Source of the DNA: Hafnia alvei
Lineage (GTDB): Bacteria; Pseudomonadota; Gammaproteobacteria; Enterobacterales; Enterobacteriaceae
Reading direction: 5' to 3'
DNA: 64,000 bases
NCBI RefSeq assembly: GCF_900095695.1
Contig: NZ_FMIQ01000028.1
Span: forward strand, 1 to 64,000
Below, piece after piece: positions 35,691 through 46,486 of the stretch. Position 1 is the first letter of the stretch; each line of letters starts with the position of its first letter. The translations under genes were made by a program, and so were the position numbers. Below the pieces are notes generated by a model. It was given only the letters and a program-made list of their open reading frames with translations. It ran no database searches and was not told the origin of the DNA.

Positions 35691-36735
35691 TTTCCTCTAC
35701 CTCAAGCATCAAAGGCTCTGCCAACGCATCGGCCCCAGCCTCTGAGTGATACAGGCAAATTTCACGCGACAGCGCGCTCTGTGGATTATCAATGGTGACA
35801 ATTCGATCGCCCAGCGTGGAATAGGCTTCGCGGATCGCTTCTTCAATCAGCGTTGCTCCACCGCCCACCAGATAAACGCGGTTGGGGTTTTTGGCAAACT
35901 TCTTCGCTTCATAGGCCACCTGATCGCCTAACTCACGAATTTTGGTTTCAATGCGCTGCAAGATGTCTGGAATACGTGTTTCGTCATTCACCACGCTGCG
36001 CACGAAAGCCATATCGTGACGACGTTTAATCAGCTCATTCGCGACCAAATAGCTTGAATCGCTGTCGGCAGAAGCCAGCGCTTTACGAATCGCATCCGTC
36101 ACCATCGCCACACCGATTTCGTTGTTGCCGTAAATCGCAGACACATCGTCAAATTCACCGACGATCACGCCCATATCCAACGTGGTACCGCCGCAGTCGA
36201 CCACTAAGGAGCGAGTGAATTCGCTGGTTTCAGAATTCAATAAATGCGAAAGCGCCGCCGGCAAACTTTCAGGCATCACTTCAACGCCAACGATTTTGAA
36301 CAGCTCGCCTTTGTTCAGGGAGATTTCGCGCATCAAATTGCGACGTTTGGCTTCAATTTTATCTTCGTTGCGCTGGCAGTCATCGGGGTTATAAAACTGA
36401 GTAATCGGCAGCGTCACCACTACATCAACTTCACACGGCTCAAGACCGCTTTGCAGCAGGGCATGGTGCACCGCCAGCAGGTTTAAATCGTCATACTGAT
36501 ATTCAATATGCGTGGTCGATAATGCTTTATCGGAGGTCGCATCGTAGGTGTATTTGGTGGTGCCAATGGTGTAGTTGAATACCTTTTGCCCGCGCAGCAG
36601 GGCCGCACTTTTCCAGTCTTTGCGGAATGAGTTAGGGGAAACAACGGTTTTTAGCGTGCCGTTCTCAATCCAACTAATTTTGACGTTGGTAGAGCCATCA
36701 TCGATGGCAAATTTCATGCGGGCTTGGGTGGTCAT
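35683..36735 (-). CDS. parM: ParM/StbA actin-like partition ATPase
   Basis: A 350-residue actin-like protein. It has the phosphate-binding loop FAIDDGSTNVKISW at the N-terminus, the second phosphate loop VVDCGGTTLDMGV, and the adenosine motif VYLVGGGATLIEEA. It is clearly a homologue of plasmid R1 ParM (e.g. VSPNSFRKDW, VFNYTIG, VMPESLPA). I use the ATG at 36735; ATGs at 36756 and 36717 are also possible. ParM filaments push plasmid copies apart. Finding parMR among chromosomal genes suggests an integrated plasmid remnant or a co-opted chromosomal segregation function. Confidence 0.88.
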   Translation of the reverse strand: MTTQARMKFAIDDGSTNVKISWIENGTLKTVVSPNSFRKDWKSAALLRGQKVFNYTIGTTKYTYDATSDKALSTTHIEYQYDDLNLLAVHHALLQSGLEPCEVDVVVTLPITQFYNPDDCQRNEDKIEAKRRNLMREISLNKGELFKIVGVEVMPESLPAALSHLLNSETSEFTRSLVVDCGGTTLDMGVIVGEFDDVSAIYGNNEIGVAMVTDAIRKALASADSDSSYLVANELIKRRHDMAFVRSVVNDETRIPDILQRIETKIRELGDQVAYEAKKFAKNPNRVYLVGGGATLIEEAIREAYSTLGDRIVTIDNPQSALSREICLYHSEAGADALAEPLMLEVEENE

Positions 36736-36869
36736 AGCGTTTGTCTCAATGAGCATATTGTGTGGGCAAAGCCAGCCATAGCAGAGCGCTTTGATGGGGC
36801 TTTGTCTAAAATTTTTAAAACCAATAAACAGGATATTCGGAGAGGGGATATCGACAGCGATATCTAAGC

Positions 36870-36911
36870 GAATACATCAATGCGAATGAATCAATGTGAA
36901 TAAATCAATTG
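36870..36911. repeat. Three 14-bp iterons upstream of parM (candidate parC)
   Basis: GAATACATCAATGC, GAATGAATCAATGT and GAATAAATCAATTG stand head to tail, 135 bases upstream of the parM start. In R1-type systems the ParR-binding centromere is an array of short direct repeats around the parMR promoter, so this is a candidate parC. Just before it is GATATC-GACAGC-GATATC (36848-36865). Confidence 0.7.
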
Positions 36912-37134
36912 CAGAATATTGCTTCATCTCCCCGCCATCAGCAGAGATATCCTTAGAAGGTTAAGCGAATTGTATCTTATGCCAGCGACGTGTTGAGGAA
37001 ATGCTAACCGCATTATGATGCATGTCAGAAAGGTGAGATCTTTAAAAAATAATATTTAAGTTCTGTATTTGGTGTGTCGCTATCGATCTTCTATTGCTTC
37101 AGCAGCATGTTTTATATAGCGTTCAAAATTAAAG
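36912..37134. other. Gap between parC candidate and cai-distal ORF
   Basis: About 220 AT-rich bases without a gene or recognisable signal. Confidence 0.5.
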
Positions 37135-37158
37135 CAGCGGCCCTATTTCTGACCGCTG
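37135..37158 (-). terminator. Probable terminator of the cai operon
   Basis: CAGCGG/CCGCTG with a 12-base loop; on the minus strand it is followed by CTTTAATTTTG. It lies 20 bases after the stop of the last minus-strand ORF. Confidence 0.55.
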
Positions 37159-37177
37159 TGATAATCCTATCGCGCTG

Positions 37178-37411
37178 TTATCCCACGCATGAAGAGACAT
37201 TTTTCTTGCACCTTGGGCACCACGTTTGGCACTGATTCAGCATGCTATAAAGCTGGCCTCTAATTCGCAGACTACAGCTCGGGCACATCACATAACGTGA
37301 CCCCAGCAAACTTTGCATGCCCGCATTATTTGCTGATTTGCTCGCTGATTTGTTTGCTGAATTATTTGCTGTACCGGCGTTCTGCTGCGGTTTCGCCGGC
37401 TTACATGCCAT
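37178..37411 (-). CDS. Small zinc-ribbon protein of unknown function
   Basis: A 77-residue protein. The N-terminal half is a low-complexity Ala/Asn/Ser/Lys run (NNSANKSASKSANNAG). The C-terminal half has two CxxC knuckles, CPSC and CPRC, 25 residues apart, as in zinc ribbons, and a last Cys near the end. The start at 37411 overlaps the caiD stop region by six bases, with AAGGG upstream, so it is translated from the cai transcript. It takes the place where caiE lies in E. coli. No family recognised. Confidence 0.6.
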   Translation of the reverse strand: MACKPAKPQQNAGTANNSANKSASKSANNAGMQSLLGSRYVMCPSCSLRIRGQLYSMLNQCQTWCPRCKKNVSSCVG

Positions 37412-37415
37412 GAAA

Positions 37416-38198
37416 CTAGCGCCCTTTCCAGACCGGTTCACGTTTTTCTGCAAAAGCGGTAGGCCCTTCCAGCGCATCTTCGGAGTGCAATACTGACGGG
37501 TAGTGTTTTAGCTTGCCGCTGCGCGCATGACGATACCCTTCTTCAACCGCCAGCTCGCTGGTTTCACGATAAATTTCTTTAATCGCCGCTACGGCAAGCG
37601 GGGCGTTAGCCGCAATTTGTGCTGCCAACTCACGGGCATGTGGCATGAGCTGTTCGCTGTCCACTACCGCATTCACCACGCCCCAGCGCAGCGCTTCCTC
37701 CGCGTCCATGCTGCGGCCCGTCATCATCATTTCCATCGCAATCGCCGGAGGCAAAATCTTCGGCAAACGCAGCATTCCGCCGCTGTCTGGCACAATCCCT
37801 AACTTCGCTTCAGGCACCGAGAAAATGGCATTTCGCGAGCAGATAATCATATCGGCAGCCAGCGCCAGCTCAAATCCACCGCCGAAGGCATAACCATTGA
37901 CCGCTGCGATCACCGGCTTATCCAAATTAAACAGCTCGGTGAGGCCCGCAAAACCGCCGGGGCCGAAATCAGCATCAGGCGCTTCACCTTCGGCGGCGGC
38001 TTTTAAATCCCACCCCGCAGAGAAGAAACGCTCACCCGCGCCGGTAATAATGGCGACACGTAGCTCAGGATCGTCACGAAAAGCGATAAAAGCTTCGCCC
38101 ATCGCAAAACTTGTTTTGGCATCAATCGCATTGGCTTTCGGTCTGTCTAACGTAATTTCTAGAATGTAGCCATTACGCTTAATATGTAATTCACTCAT
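37416..38198 (-). CDS. caiD: Carnitinyl-CoA dehydratase (CaiD)
   Basis: A 260-residue crotonase-fold enzyme that reversibly dehydrates L-carnitinyl-CoA to crotonobetainyl-CoA. It follows E. coli CaiD closely ([37 protein letters not shown], oxyanion-hole block [19 protein letters not shown], active-site loop [13 protein letters not shown]). It is 14 bases after caiC. Confidence 0.95.
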   Translation of the reverse strand: MSELHIKRNGYILEITLDRPKANAIDAKTSFAMGEAFIAFRDDPELRVAIITGAGERFFSAGWDLKAAAEGEAPDADFGPGGFAGLTELFNLDKPVIAAVNGYAFGGGFELALAADMIICSRNAIFSVPEAKLGIVPDSGGMLRLPKILPPAIAMEMMMTGRSMDAEEALRWGVVNAVVDSEQLMPHARELAAQIAANAPLAVAAIKEIYRETSELAVEEGYRHARSGKLKHYPSVLHSEDALEGPTAFAEKREPVWKGR

Positions 38199-38212
38199 GC
38201 TAAGACCTCATC

Positions 38213-39784
38213 TTAATAAGAAACTTCAACCAGGCTTTTTTTAATCACTTTTCCCGAGCAGCTTCTAGGTAGACTCGTTCTTATTTCAAAGAAAGAGGGA
38301 ACCTTGAATTTTGCCATGTTATTTTCACAGAATATGAAGAACTCTTTCTCCGTCATAAATTCACCGTCATTTAACACCACGACGGCTTTTATCGCTTCAT
38401 CTCGGATTGAGTCTTTTAAACCAATCACTGCCACGTCCATAATTTTTGGATGCGTAGAGATAATATTTTCTATTTCAACGCAGGAGATATTTTCCCCGCT
38501 GCGCTTAATCATGTTGCAGCTGCGCTCAACAAAATAAAAATATCCGTCATCATCCCTATAACCGTAATCACCGGTACGCAGCCATCCGTCGGCGTTCAGG
38601 GTTCGCGCACTTTCCTGAGGCAGTTTGTAATACTCTTTGAACAGCGTTTTTCCCGGAATGCCTTTGATCCAAATTTCACCCGTTTGGCCCACCGGTATTT
38701 CATTGCCTTGTGCATCGCTGATTTGTGCTTCATAGCCCATGCCAACCCGCCCTATCGACGGCCAGCGACGCTTATCACCGGGCCTGTCACCAATGGCGCC
38801 CACGATGGTTTCGGTCATGCCATACGATGTCAGTAACCGCACACCAAAACGCTGAATAAATTCATCTTTTTCGTGCTCAGACAAATTAAGATAAAACAGC
38901 ACCTCGCGCAGGTTATGCTGCTTTTCCCACGGCATAGGCGGCTGCATCATCAGCGTTTTCATCATCAGAGGAATGCATTCCGTCACGGTGGCGCGGTATT
39001 GGCATACCTGCCCCCAAAACGCCCGCGCACTGTATTTTTCTAGCAGAACAAAAGTGGCTCCCGCCGTAAATGTTGGCATCGCGGCGGTGCACTGACAGTC
39101 AATATGAAAGGCCGGCATCGGCGTTAAATAAACGTCATCTGCCCGTAATGCGCATTGCCAAGCCGTGTAGTAGCCCGCAAATAACAAATTGTGGTGGGTT
39201 ATCACCGCCCCTTTCGGGCTAGAGGTGGTGCCTGAGGTAAAAAGAATTTCCGCCACATCATCGCTGTTAAGCTCAACCGAATAAATCAGCATATCGGGCT
39301 GGGACTTTTGCAATGGATGAAAATAAATAACGTCGCGGGAACGCTGAGGTTCTGCGTCACCATCAATTAATATAATGGGATACAAAGAAGGCGAATTCGG
39401 TGACGTGAGGTCGGCGTAAATAGAATAGAAATCCGTAGAGGTCACCACCATTTTGGCCTCACACTGATTAATGATATAAGCGCTTTCCTCACGCAATAGA
39501 TTGGCATTGATAGGCACAACGATTGCACCGATTTTCGCTAAGCCGAACCAGCAAAATATAAATTCAGCACAGTTATTAAGATGCAACGCAACTTTATCGC
39601 CTTTATTCACACCCAAGGAATGAAATAGGTTAGCCGTACGATTAATTTCTTTATTTAACTCAATATAACTGTATTGAGAAACTTGCCTTGCCTGATCTTC
39701 GAAGACCAGCGCCGTTTTATCGCCGTGCATATCCGCTAAATCATCCCAAGCCTGACGCAAGCTTCGTTTGCCTATCATATCCAT
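38213..39784 (-). CDS. caiC: Crotonobetaine/carnitine-CoA ligase (CaiC)
   Basis: A 523-residue acyl-CoA synthetase (ANL superfamily) that activates betaines to CoA esters with ATP. The AMP-binding signature [19 protein letters not shown] is near residue 190, [20 protein letters not shown] follows, and the C-terminal KVIKKSLVE contains the catalytic-type lysine. Length and sequence agree with E. coli CaiC (517). The start is the upstream of two close ATGs (MDMIGKRSL). Confidence 0.94.
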   Translation of the reverse strand: MDMIGKRSLRQAWDDLADMHGDKTALVFEDQARQVSQYSYIELNKEINRTANLFHSLGVNKGDKVALHLNNCAEFIFCWFGLAKIGAIVVPINANLLREESAYIINQCEAKMVVTSTDFYSIYADLTSPNSPSLYPIILIDGDAEPQRSRDVIYFHPLQKSQPDMLIYSVELNSDDVAEILFTSGTTSSPKGAVITHHNLLFAGYYTAWQCALRADDVYLTPMPAFHIDCQCTAAMPTFTAGATFVLLEKYSARAFWGQVCQYRATVTECIPLMMKTLMMQPPMPWEKQHNLREVLFYLNLSEHEKDEFIQRFGVRLLTSYGMTETIVGAIGDRPGDKRRWPSIGRVGMGYEAQISDAQGNEIPVGQTGEIWIKGIPGKTLFKEYYKLPQESARTLNADGWLRTGDYGYRDDDGYFYFVERSCNMIKRSGENISCVEIENIISTHPKIMDVAVIGLKDSIRDEAIKAVVVLNDGEFMTEKEFFIFCENNMAKFKVPSFFEIRTSLPRSCSGKVIKKSLVEVSY

Positions 39785-39811
39785 ATCTATCTACCCAAAT
39801 AATTTCAGTGC

Positions 39812-41017
39812 CTAATCAGCCTTGGCTAAACCTTTAGCCACCAGCGTTTCAATGTCGGCATCAGAATAACCAATGCTGGCAAGAATGGCGGCGGTATCCA
39901 TGCCGAGTGTTGGCATTCCTCGCCAAATCTGCCCTGGGTTATTCTTAAATTTCGGCATGACATTTGGCCCTTTGTAGGTGCGGCCATCGATGGTGTTCCA
40001 CGTTGTGAGAGATTCACGGGCGATATACTGTGGATTGCTTTCTAACTCAGGAATAGTCAGGACTTTTGCCGAGGCAATATTGAGTTCAGCAAAGCGCACC
40101 AGTGCCTCTTCATACGGCTTCGTCGCCAAATATTCATCCAATTTGGCTTCAACCAGCTCACCAAACGGGCATTCAACGCGATGGATAAGCTGTGTGCCAA
40201 CAGGGATTTCTGGCGTGCCCAGCAGGTGCGCAATGCCCATATCCTCAAACATTCCCTGCATTTGGTTCACGCCAACCAGTTCCATCACAATGTAACCATC
40301 TTGGCATTTGTACAGACCACAGCCCGCGTAGTACGGATCTTTGCCTTTGGTCATACGTGGGCACACTTCGCCGCCGTTGAAGTAGTCCATCATGAAGTAT
40401 TGCCCCATGCGCAGCATCACTTCATACATCGCCACATCAATACTTTCGCCCACGCCCGTTTGCTGCATTTTATACAGCGCCGCCAGCGCCGAGGTGGTTG
40501 CGGTTAGACCTGAGAAATAATCGGCGGTATATGGGAATGCAGGCATCGGCTGATCTTTGTCGCCATTTTGGATCAGATAACCGCTGAATGCCTGCGCAAT
40601 GGTGTTGTAAGCCGCCAAATTGGTGTATTCCGGCGTGCCGTACTGACCAAAACCTGAAAGATGCACAATAATCAGCTTGGGATTTATTTCCCAAAGCACT
40701 TCATCGCTAATACCACGGCGCGCAAAGGCAGGGCCTTTACTGGCTTCAATAAATATATCGGTGGTTTCCATCAGCTTTAAGAAAGCTTCACGCCCTTCGT
40801 CTTTAAAGATATTCAGCGACAGCGCATGTAAATTGCGGCGTGAAAGCTGCGGATAATTTGGCTGAATGCGGATCGTATCGCCGTAGGAGACATTTTCGAT
40901 CCAGATAACTTCAGCGCCCCACTCGGCAAACATTTGCCCTGCAAAAGGGCCTGCGATTTCAATTCCTGAAAAGACCACGCGTAAACCCGCCAGCGGGCCA
41001 AATGTTGGCATAGACAT
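39812..41017 (-). CDS. caiB: L-carnitine CoA-transferase (CaiB)
   Basis: A 401-residue class III CoA-transferase moving CoA between gamma-butyrobetainyl-CoA or crotonobetainyl-CoA and carnitine. Its catalytic aspartate is in PYTADYFSG. It matches E. coli CaiB nearly end to end ([34 protein letters not shown]). I set the start at 41017 because AGGA lies 8 bases upstream; an ATG five codons earlier lacks a ribosome-binding site. A dispersed repeat separates it from caiA. Confidence 0.95.
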   Translation of the reverse strand: MSMPTFGPLAGLRVVFSGIEIAGPFAGQMFAEWGAEVIWIENVSYGDTIRIQPNYPQLSRRNLHALSLNIFKDEGREAFLKLMETTDIFIEASKGPAFARRGISDEVLWEINPKLIIVHLSGFGQYGTPEYTNLAAYNTIAQAFSGYLIQNGDKDQPMPAFPYTADYFSGLTATTSALAALYKMQQTGVGESIDVAMYEVMLRMGQYFMMDYFNGGEVCPRMTKGKDPYYAGCGLYKCQDGYIVMELVGVNQMQGMFEDMGIAHLLGTPEIPVGTQLIHRVECPFGELVEAKLDEYLATKPYEEALVRFAELNIASAKVLTIPELESNPQYIARESLTTWNTIDGRTYKGPNVMPKFKNNPGQIWRGMPTLGMDTAAILASIGYSDADIETLVAKGLAKAD

Positions 41018-41080
41018 AAGCTGTTTCCTCAAAATTAGGGCTAACGTGTAACCGACTCACCAAGCGATAACTTAGGCCCG

Positions 41081-41150
41081 ATATTAGGGAGGAACACATG
41101 GATGTGTTCCATAATCGCCCCGCGGTACGCTATGCCCGTGTATCTCGGTT
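41081..41150. repeat. Palindromic dispersed repeat family 2, copy 1
   Basis: ATATTAGGGAG, a hairpin GGAACACAT-gg-ATGTGTTCC (41091-41110), then a 35-base block (41116-41150, starting CGCCCCGCGGT and ending TATCTCGGTT). The flanks recur at 54246-54293 with 33 of 35 matches in the block, without the hairpin insert. It lies between caiB and caiA within the operon. Confidence 0.75.
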
Positions 41151-41206
41151 AAAACGCAACTTGCCGTTAGCCCTTTATTTTCAATAAATTATTTTTAATA
41201 AATGGC

Positions 41207-42349
41207 TTACCGATACTGTTTCAGCACCGCACGACCCAGCGTTAGGATCTGCATTTCATCCGAACCACCGGAAACGCGATCCACGCGCAGATCGCGCCAG
41301 AAGCGGGTAATACGATGATCGCCTGCGATCCCCACGCCGCCGAGCACCTGCATCGCCGAATCCACCACTTCAAAAGCGGCGTTAGCGCAGAAGTATTTGC
41401 ACATCGCGGCATCGCCGGAGGTCATCAAACCGTTATCGCTTTTCCATGCTGCTTCAAACAGCATGTTTTTCATCGAATTCAGTTTGATAGCCATATGCGC
41501 AAATTTTTCTTGGATCAGCTGGAAGCGCCCGATGGCTTCGCCAAACTGAACGCGCTGGTTGGCATAACGCGCGGCGTCTTCAAAGGCACAGAATGCGGTG
41601 CCGTAGTTGGTGAGTGCGACGATGAAACGTTCGTGATCGAACTCTTCTTTCACGCGGTTGAAGCCGTTGCCTTCACGTCCGAACATGTCTTTTTCTTCGA
41701 GCTCAACGTTGTCGAACAGGATCTCGCAGCAGCTATCCATGCGCAGGCCCAGTTTTTCCAGCTTATTGACCTTCACCCCCGGTTTGCTCATATCCACAAA
41801 CCATTCAGAGAAAATCGCTTTATCTGGTGAAGCCGCATCACGCGCCATCACTACGATGTAAGGCGTATGCGCGCTGCTGGTGATGAAGCATTTGCTACCG
41901 TTGAGGTACACTTTGCCGTTTTTACGGGTATACGACGTTTGCATGCTGCCCACGTCAGAGCCCGCGCCAGGTTCGGTAATTGCCGAGTTCCACATCTGCT
42001 TGCCGGTGCCACGGAAAGCCATGATCTTATCGATTTGCTCCGCCGTTCCTTCACGCAGCACCGTGTTAAATCCACCCGGCAGCTGATACAGCACATAGGT
42101 TGGCGCACCAAGGCGTCCAAGCTCGGCCCACACGGCGGCTAAGGTGACAAAGCCCGCATCCAAACCGCCGTGCTCTTCCGGCAACAGCAGGCTATCAATG
42201 CCCATGTCGGCCAGTTCTTTGACGAACCGCTCTGGATATTCGCTATTACGATCGCATTCCGCGAAGTACGCTTCCCAGTTTTCTTGCGCCATCAGGTCGC
42301 GGATACCGGAAACAAATAACTCTTGTTCGTCAGACAGTGCAAAATTCAT
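41207..42349 (-). CDS. caiA: Crotonobetainyl-CoA reductase/dehydrogenase (CaiA)
   Basis: A 380-residue acyl-CoA dehydrogenase family flavoprotein that reduces crotonobetainyl-CoA to gamma-butyrobetainyl-CoA, with electrons presumably from the FixABCX complex encoded divergently. Signatures: [17 protein letters not shown] in the FAD region and [20 protein letters not shown] at the C-terminus. Length equals E. coli CaiA (380). It is 53 bases after caiT. Confidence 0.95.
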   Translation of the reverse strand: MNFALSDEQELFVSGIRDLMAQENWEAYFAECDRNSEYPERFVKELADMGIDSLLLPEEHGGLDAGFVTLAAVWAELGRLGAPTYVLYQLPGGFNTVLREGTAEQIDKIMAFRGTGKQMWNSAITEPGAGSDVGSMQTSYTRKNGKVYLNGSKCFITSSAHTPYIVVMARDAASPDKAIFSEWFVDMSKPGVKVNKLEKLGLRMDSCCEILFDNVELEEKDMFGREGNGFNRVKEEFDHERFIVALTNYGTAFCAFEDAARYANQRVQFGEAIGRFQLIQEKFAHMAIKLNSMKNMLFEAAWKSDNGLMTSGDAAMCKYFCANAAFEVVDSAMQVLGGVGIAGDHRITRFWRDLRVDRVSGGSDEMQILTLGRAVLKQYR

Positions 42350-42402
42350 AAATCAGGCCTCTTGGTGGTTTATATCGTTCGAATTCAAACAGGGTAAAAC
42401 GC

Positions 42403-43926
42403 TTAGTATTTCCAGTGCGTAGCCTTGGCATCTTTTAAGAAAGATATGGTTATCAGTATGTTGACGAAGAAAAGCGGACACCCACCGGCAATGATCGCGG
42501 TTTGAATCGGCTTCAACCCGCCGAGCGCTAGTAGAATGATGCCGATAACCCCCACCAACACAGACCAGCCAACGCGAACCCAAATCGGCGGTTCGTCATA
42601 GCCGTTTGCGCCTTTACAGGTCGACATGGCCAGCGTGTACGAACAGGCGTTAATGAGCGTTACGGTGGCGAGGAAGCACAGAATAAAGAACGCCCACATC
42701 GTGAGGGTGCTGAGCGGCAACGTGGCCCAGGTTTCAATGATGGCGCGCGCCACCCCGTGTTGTTCAATGATCTGCGGGATGTTGATTTTGCCGTTGTTGA
42801 TCAGCGAGAGCGTATTGCTGCCCAAGATGGTCCACAGCAACCACGTTGAAGCGGTTAATCCACCGACCATCCCCAAGCAGAGCTGGCGCACGGTGCGACC
42901 TTTAGAAATGCGCGCTAAGAAGATGCACATCTGGATGCCGTAAACGATCCACCATGCCCAATAGAACACCGTCCACGCCTGCGGGAATCCACTCTTGCCG
43001 ACGGCATCGGTGTAGAACAGCATACGAGTAAAGTTAGAGAGCAGAATGCCAACAGAATCAGTGAAATAGTTGATGGTGAAGCTGCTCGCGCCGATGATGA
43101 ATACCCACGCCAGCAGGATCAGGCTGAGATAGTTTCGAACGTCGCTAGCCACCTTAACCCCGCGCTGCAAGCCAAACGCAACGCACACGGCGTTAAACAC
43201 CACCCAGCAAGAGATGATCAGCGCATCCAGCTCTAACGTGTGAGGCACGCCAAACAGATACTGAATACATTCGGTCACCAGCGGCGTTGCTAGCCCAAGG
43301 CTGGTTCCCATCGCCAAAATCAGCGCCACCAGATACAGATTGTCGATGATGGTGCCAATAATTCCGTTACAGCGTTTTTCACCAAAAAGTGGCACCAGCG
43401 TTCCGCTTGGGCGCACCACGTCGATTTTCTTCACATACAGGAAGTAGCCGAACGCCACGGCGAGGAAGCTGTAGGTCGCCCACGGCAAAGGCCCCCAGTG
43501 AAACAGGCTGTAGGCTAAACCAAGATCTTTAGCTGGGTTTGAAAATGGTGTTAAACCAAACGGCGGAGAAGAAACGTAGTAGTAGATCTCAATCGATCCC
43601 CAAAACAGCACGGCGGCTGAAGTACAGGAGGCGAACATCATGAAGATCCAGCTGACGGTGCTGAACTCCGGGGCTTCTTCGCCGAGACGTCGCTGGGCAA
43701 AAGGGCCAAAGATCAGCCAGAACCAACCGACAAACATCACGACCATGTACCACTCAAACGCCCATCCCCACTGCGTTGTGATGTAGTTGAATACCGAATT
43801 AATGACGATATTAGAGGCGTTCAGATCGCGGATAGTTAAATAACAAAGTAGTGCGACAATTATCAATGATGGGAAAAAAACCTTCGGTTCTATCCCTATT
43901 TTCCGTTTGCTCGTTTCTGTCTTCAT
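42403..43926 (-). CDS. caiT: L-carnitine/gamma-butyrobetaine antiporter (CaiT)
   Basis: A 507-residue BCCT-family membrane protein with 12 helices. The substrate-binding tryptophan region is visible ([21 protein letters not shown]), and the sequence matches E. coli CaiT (504). It exchanges carnitine for gamma-butyrobetaine independent of Na+. First gene of the caiTABCD operon; AAGGAG lies upstream at the end of the regulatory region. Confidence 0.95.
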   Translation of the reverse strand: MKTETSKRKIGIEPKVFFPSLIIVALLCYLTIRDLNASNIVINSVFNYITTQWGWAFEWYMVVMFVGWFWLIFGPFAQRRLGEEAPEFSTVSWIFMMFASCTSAAVLFWGSIEIYYYVSSPPFGLTPFSNPAKDLGLAYSLFHWGPLPWATYSFLAVAFGYFLYVKKIDVVRPSGTLVPLFGEKRCNGIIGTIIDNLYLVALILAMGTSLGLATPLVTECIQYLFGVPHTLELDALIISCWVVFNAVCVAFGLQRGVKVASDVRNYLSLILLAWVFIIGASSFTINYFTDSVGILLSNFTRMLFYTDAVGKSGFPQAWTVFYWAWWIVYGIQMCIFLARISKGRTVRQLCLGMVGGLTASTWLLWTILGSNTLSLINNGKINIPQIIEQHGVARAIIETWATLPLSTLTMWAFFILCFLATVTLINACSYTLAMSTCKGANGYDEPPIWVRVGWSVLVGVIGIILLALGGLKPIQTAIIAGGCPLFFVNILITISFLKDAKATHWKY

Positions 43927-44693
43927 TTACACATTTCCCTCATGGAAAGGAGTTCCTTGCCATAACAACTTGAGATGCAATATTCAGAATAAACGTCAGA
44001 ATTTCTGCCATGAAAAGACAGAACACCAACACTAATTTTGCAGGTAAATTTTCAATTAATGGTGAATCTAGTTATTACGAGTTATTTAGCTTGCCAAAAA
44101 TATCTGTTAAAACGTCTGTTAATAATAGTTAAAGGTATCTCATTGCGTGTGTGTCGCCTTTACCGCTTAACGCCGAGATATAATGAGATTTGACTGTTCA
44201 ATAATCCGTGATCTTAATCAAACTATTTTCTGACACCCAATGAGCGTCTTAGAGCCCCGATCTAGCGACACTAATTAAATCCTTTAAAATCATCAAAATA
44301 ACAAAATTAAAACATTATTAGCGAAGGCTTTTTGCCTTTAAGTCGTTCAATATTGGTGATCTAGGTATTATTTTGGTCTGGTGAATCATGGTATTTCTAT
44401 TAGCGTGATAACAAGGCACGAATAACAACTTACAGGGATACCTTTATTAGATATTAATTAATTTACTCCTTTCTTTATTACAGTAAGTTTAATCACACTA
44501 CTAATAGCGTTTAAATCGGCTATGGCGTGCACACATTTATATATATAGCGAACACTATTTTCGTTATTTTTATTTATCTTTGCCTGACGTTTCTCGCTCT
44601 AGGAATAATGATGCCTGGCAGGTGACGTTACGGGCGTAGTCTTATGTGTAGGGTATTACGGATATTGTATTGCCTATCGAAATCGGAGAAGTG
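43927..44693. promoter_or_regulatory. Divergent cai-fix control region with FNR/CRP-like box
   Basis: 767 gene-free bases between caiT and fixA. GTGATCTTAATCAA (44208-44221) matches the FNR box TTGAT-N4-ATCAA in all but one position, and also fits the CRP consensus half-sites GTGA-N6-TCA. Carnitine genes in E. coli are anaerobic and CRP/FNR/CaiF dependent, which supports the assignment. CaiF sites could not be picked by eye. Confidence 0.55.
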
Positions 44694-45467
44694 ATGAAAA
44701 TTATTGCATGTTACAAACTCATCCCCGAGGAGCAGGATATCACCGTTAATAGTGATGGCTCTCTGAATCTCAGCAAAGCGGATGCCAAAATTAGTCAATT
44801 CGATCTCAACGCTATCGAAGCGGCTATCGGCTTGAAATCGCTCAATGACACCATCCAGATTACGGCTATGAGCGTGGGTGGCGAAGCGCTGTCCAACGCC
44901 AAAGGTCGCAAAGACGTGCTGTCTCGCGGCCCCGATGAGTTAGTTGTCGTTTCCAGCGCAGGTTTGGAGAAAATGCTTCCTCACCAAACGTCTGCCCTGC
45001 TGGCGGCCGCTGCGCGGAAAACCGGTTTTGATTTAATTCTTTGTGGTGACGGCTCAGCCGATCTGTATGCACAGCAGGTTGGCTTGCTGCTCGGCGAGGC
45101 GCTGGGCGTTGCGTCTATCAATGGGGTGAGCCGGATCGTGGCCCTCAGTGACGACAGCATTCAGGTTGAACGCACGCTAGAAGACCAAGTTGAAACCTTA
45201 ACCATTCCGCTGCCTGCGGTGATTTCGGTATCCACTGATATCAATACGCCTCAAATCCCCTCCATGAAAGCCATTCTCGGCGCGGCTAAAAAGCCGGTAA
45301 CCGCGTGGCAGCCTGCCGATTTAGAACTGCCAGAGATCACGCCATACACCGAATTGCTGAGCGTACAGGCTCCACAGCAAAAAGCGCGCGGGCGGGTCAT
45401 TATCGAAGGCGATAGCGACGATCAAATTTCAGAATTCGCAGAACATCTGCGCAAAGTCATCAGCTAA
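44694..45467 (+). CDS. fixA: Electron-transfer flavoprotein beta-like subunit FixA
   Basis: A 257-residue ETF-beta homologue, with [18 protein letters not shown] at the start and the blocks [16 protein letters not shown] and [17 protein letters not shown]. It pairs with FixB to pass electrons to carnitine reduction. I chose ATG 44694, preceded by GGAGAAGTG, over the earlier start at 44670, because it aligns with E. coli FixA. It is followed after 11 bases by fixB. Confidence 0.95.
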   Translation: MKIIACYKLIPEEQDITVNSDGSLNLSKADAKISQFDLNAIEAAIGLKSLNDTIQITAMSVGGEALSNAKGRKDVLSRGPDELVVVSSAGLEKMLPHQTSALLAAAARKTGFDLILCGDGSADLYAQQVGLLLGEALGVASINGVSRIVALSDDSIQVERTLEDQVETLTIPLPAVISVSTDINTPQIPSMKAILGAAKKPVTAWQPADLELPEITPYTELLSVQAPQQKARGRVIIEGDSDDQISEFAEHLRKVIS

Positions 45468-45478
45468 TTGGGGGCAAT

Positions 45479-46426
45479 ATGAGCAAGTTTGCAACAGTAT
45501 GGGTGTTCAGTGACACCCACTCACATCTACCCGAGCTGATTGGCGGTGCACGCGAGCTGGGTGAAATCATTCACGTCATCAGCCACAGCGCTGAGCAATC
45601 AGCCTTGGCTTTCCGTTTCGGCGCTAACGCTGTTTACCATATTGGCGAACAGCCCGCCGACCGCATCATTGAAGATTATGCCGATACTCTGGCTCAGGCG
45701 ATCAAAGCGCATAGCCATAGTTCACGTGCTTTATTGCTGCTGCCCGCAACTCGTCGCGGCAAAACCTTAGCAGCGCGCTTAGGCGCTCGCCTAAACGCTG
45801 GCGTGGTTAACGATGCCGCTGAGCTGAGTCTGGAAGACGGATATCCGGTAGCCACGCATATGGTTTACGGCGGCTTAGCCTTCGGCAAAGAGAAAATCAC
45901 CACCGACTACGCCGTCATCACGCTGGCCAGCGGCGTATACCCTGCCGTATCAGAAGATAACGCCTTGGTGGGCAATGCTGAAACGCTGGCGTTTATCCCA
46001 CCCGCCCACGCGATTTCCTGCGTATCACGCCGAGCCAAGCAAGGCGAAAGCGTCGATCTGGGCAAAGCACGTTTGGTGGTGAGCGTTGGACGCGGCATTG
46101 GTTCACAGGAAAACATCGCCATTGCGGCGGCGTTAAGCAATGCCATTGGCGCAGAACTGGGATGCTCGCGCCCGGTCGCTGAAAACGAAAAATGGATGGA
46201 TCGTGAACGCTACGTTGGCATCTCTGGGATCATGATCAAGCCAGAACTTTATCTGGCGCTGGGAATTTCTGGTCAGATCCAGCACATGGTCGGCGCCAAC
46301 GGCGCGCAGATCCTGATGGCCATCAACAAAGATAAAAACGCGCCGATCTTCCAATACGCCGATTACGGGATCGTCGGCGATCTGATGAAGATCGTCCCTG
46401 CTCTGACAGAAAAACTAAAACGATAA
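45479..46426 (+). CDS. fixB: Electron-transfer flavoprotein alpha-like subunit FixB
   Basis: A 315-residue ETF-alpha homologue. The FAD-binding C-terminal domain is complete ([52 protein letters not shown]). It binds FixA and hands electrons to FixC or CaiA. Second gene of fixABCX. Confidence 0.96.
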   Translation: MSKFATVWVFSDTHSHLPELIGGARELGEIIHVISHSAEQSALAFRFGANAVYHIGEQPADRIIEDYADTLAQAIKAHSHSSRALLLLPATRRGKTLAARLGARLNAGVVNDAAELSLEDGYPVATHMVYGGLAFGKEKITTDYAVITLASGVYPAVSEDNALVGNAETLAFIPPAHAISCVSRRAKQGESVDLGKARLVVSVGRGIGSQENIAIAAALSNAIGAELGCSRPVAENEKWMDRERYVGISGIMIKPELYLALGISGQIQHMVGANGAQILMAINKDKNAPIFQYADYGIVGDLMKIVPALTEKLKR

Positions 46427-46486
46427 AATATCGACGGAGCGCGGATTAGCGTATGGCTTCCGTGCTCCATCGAATTTGGAGAGCCT

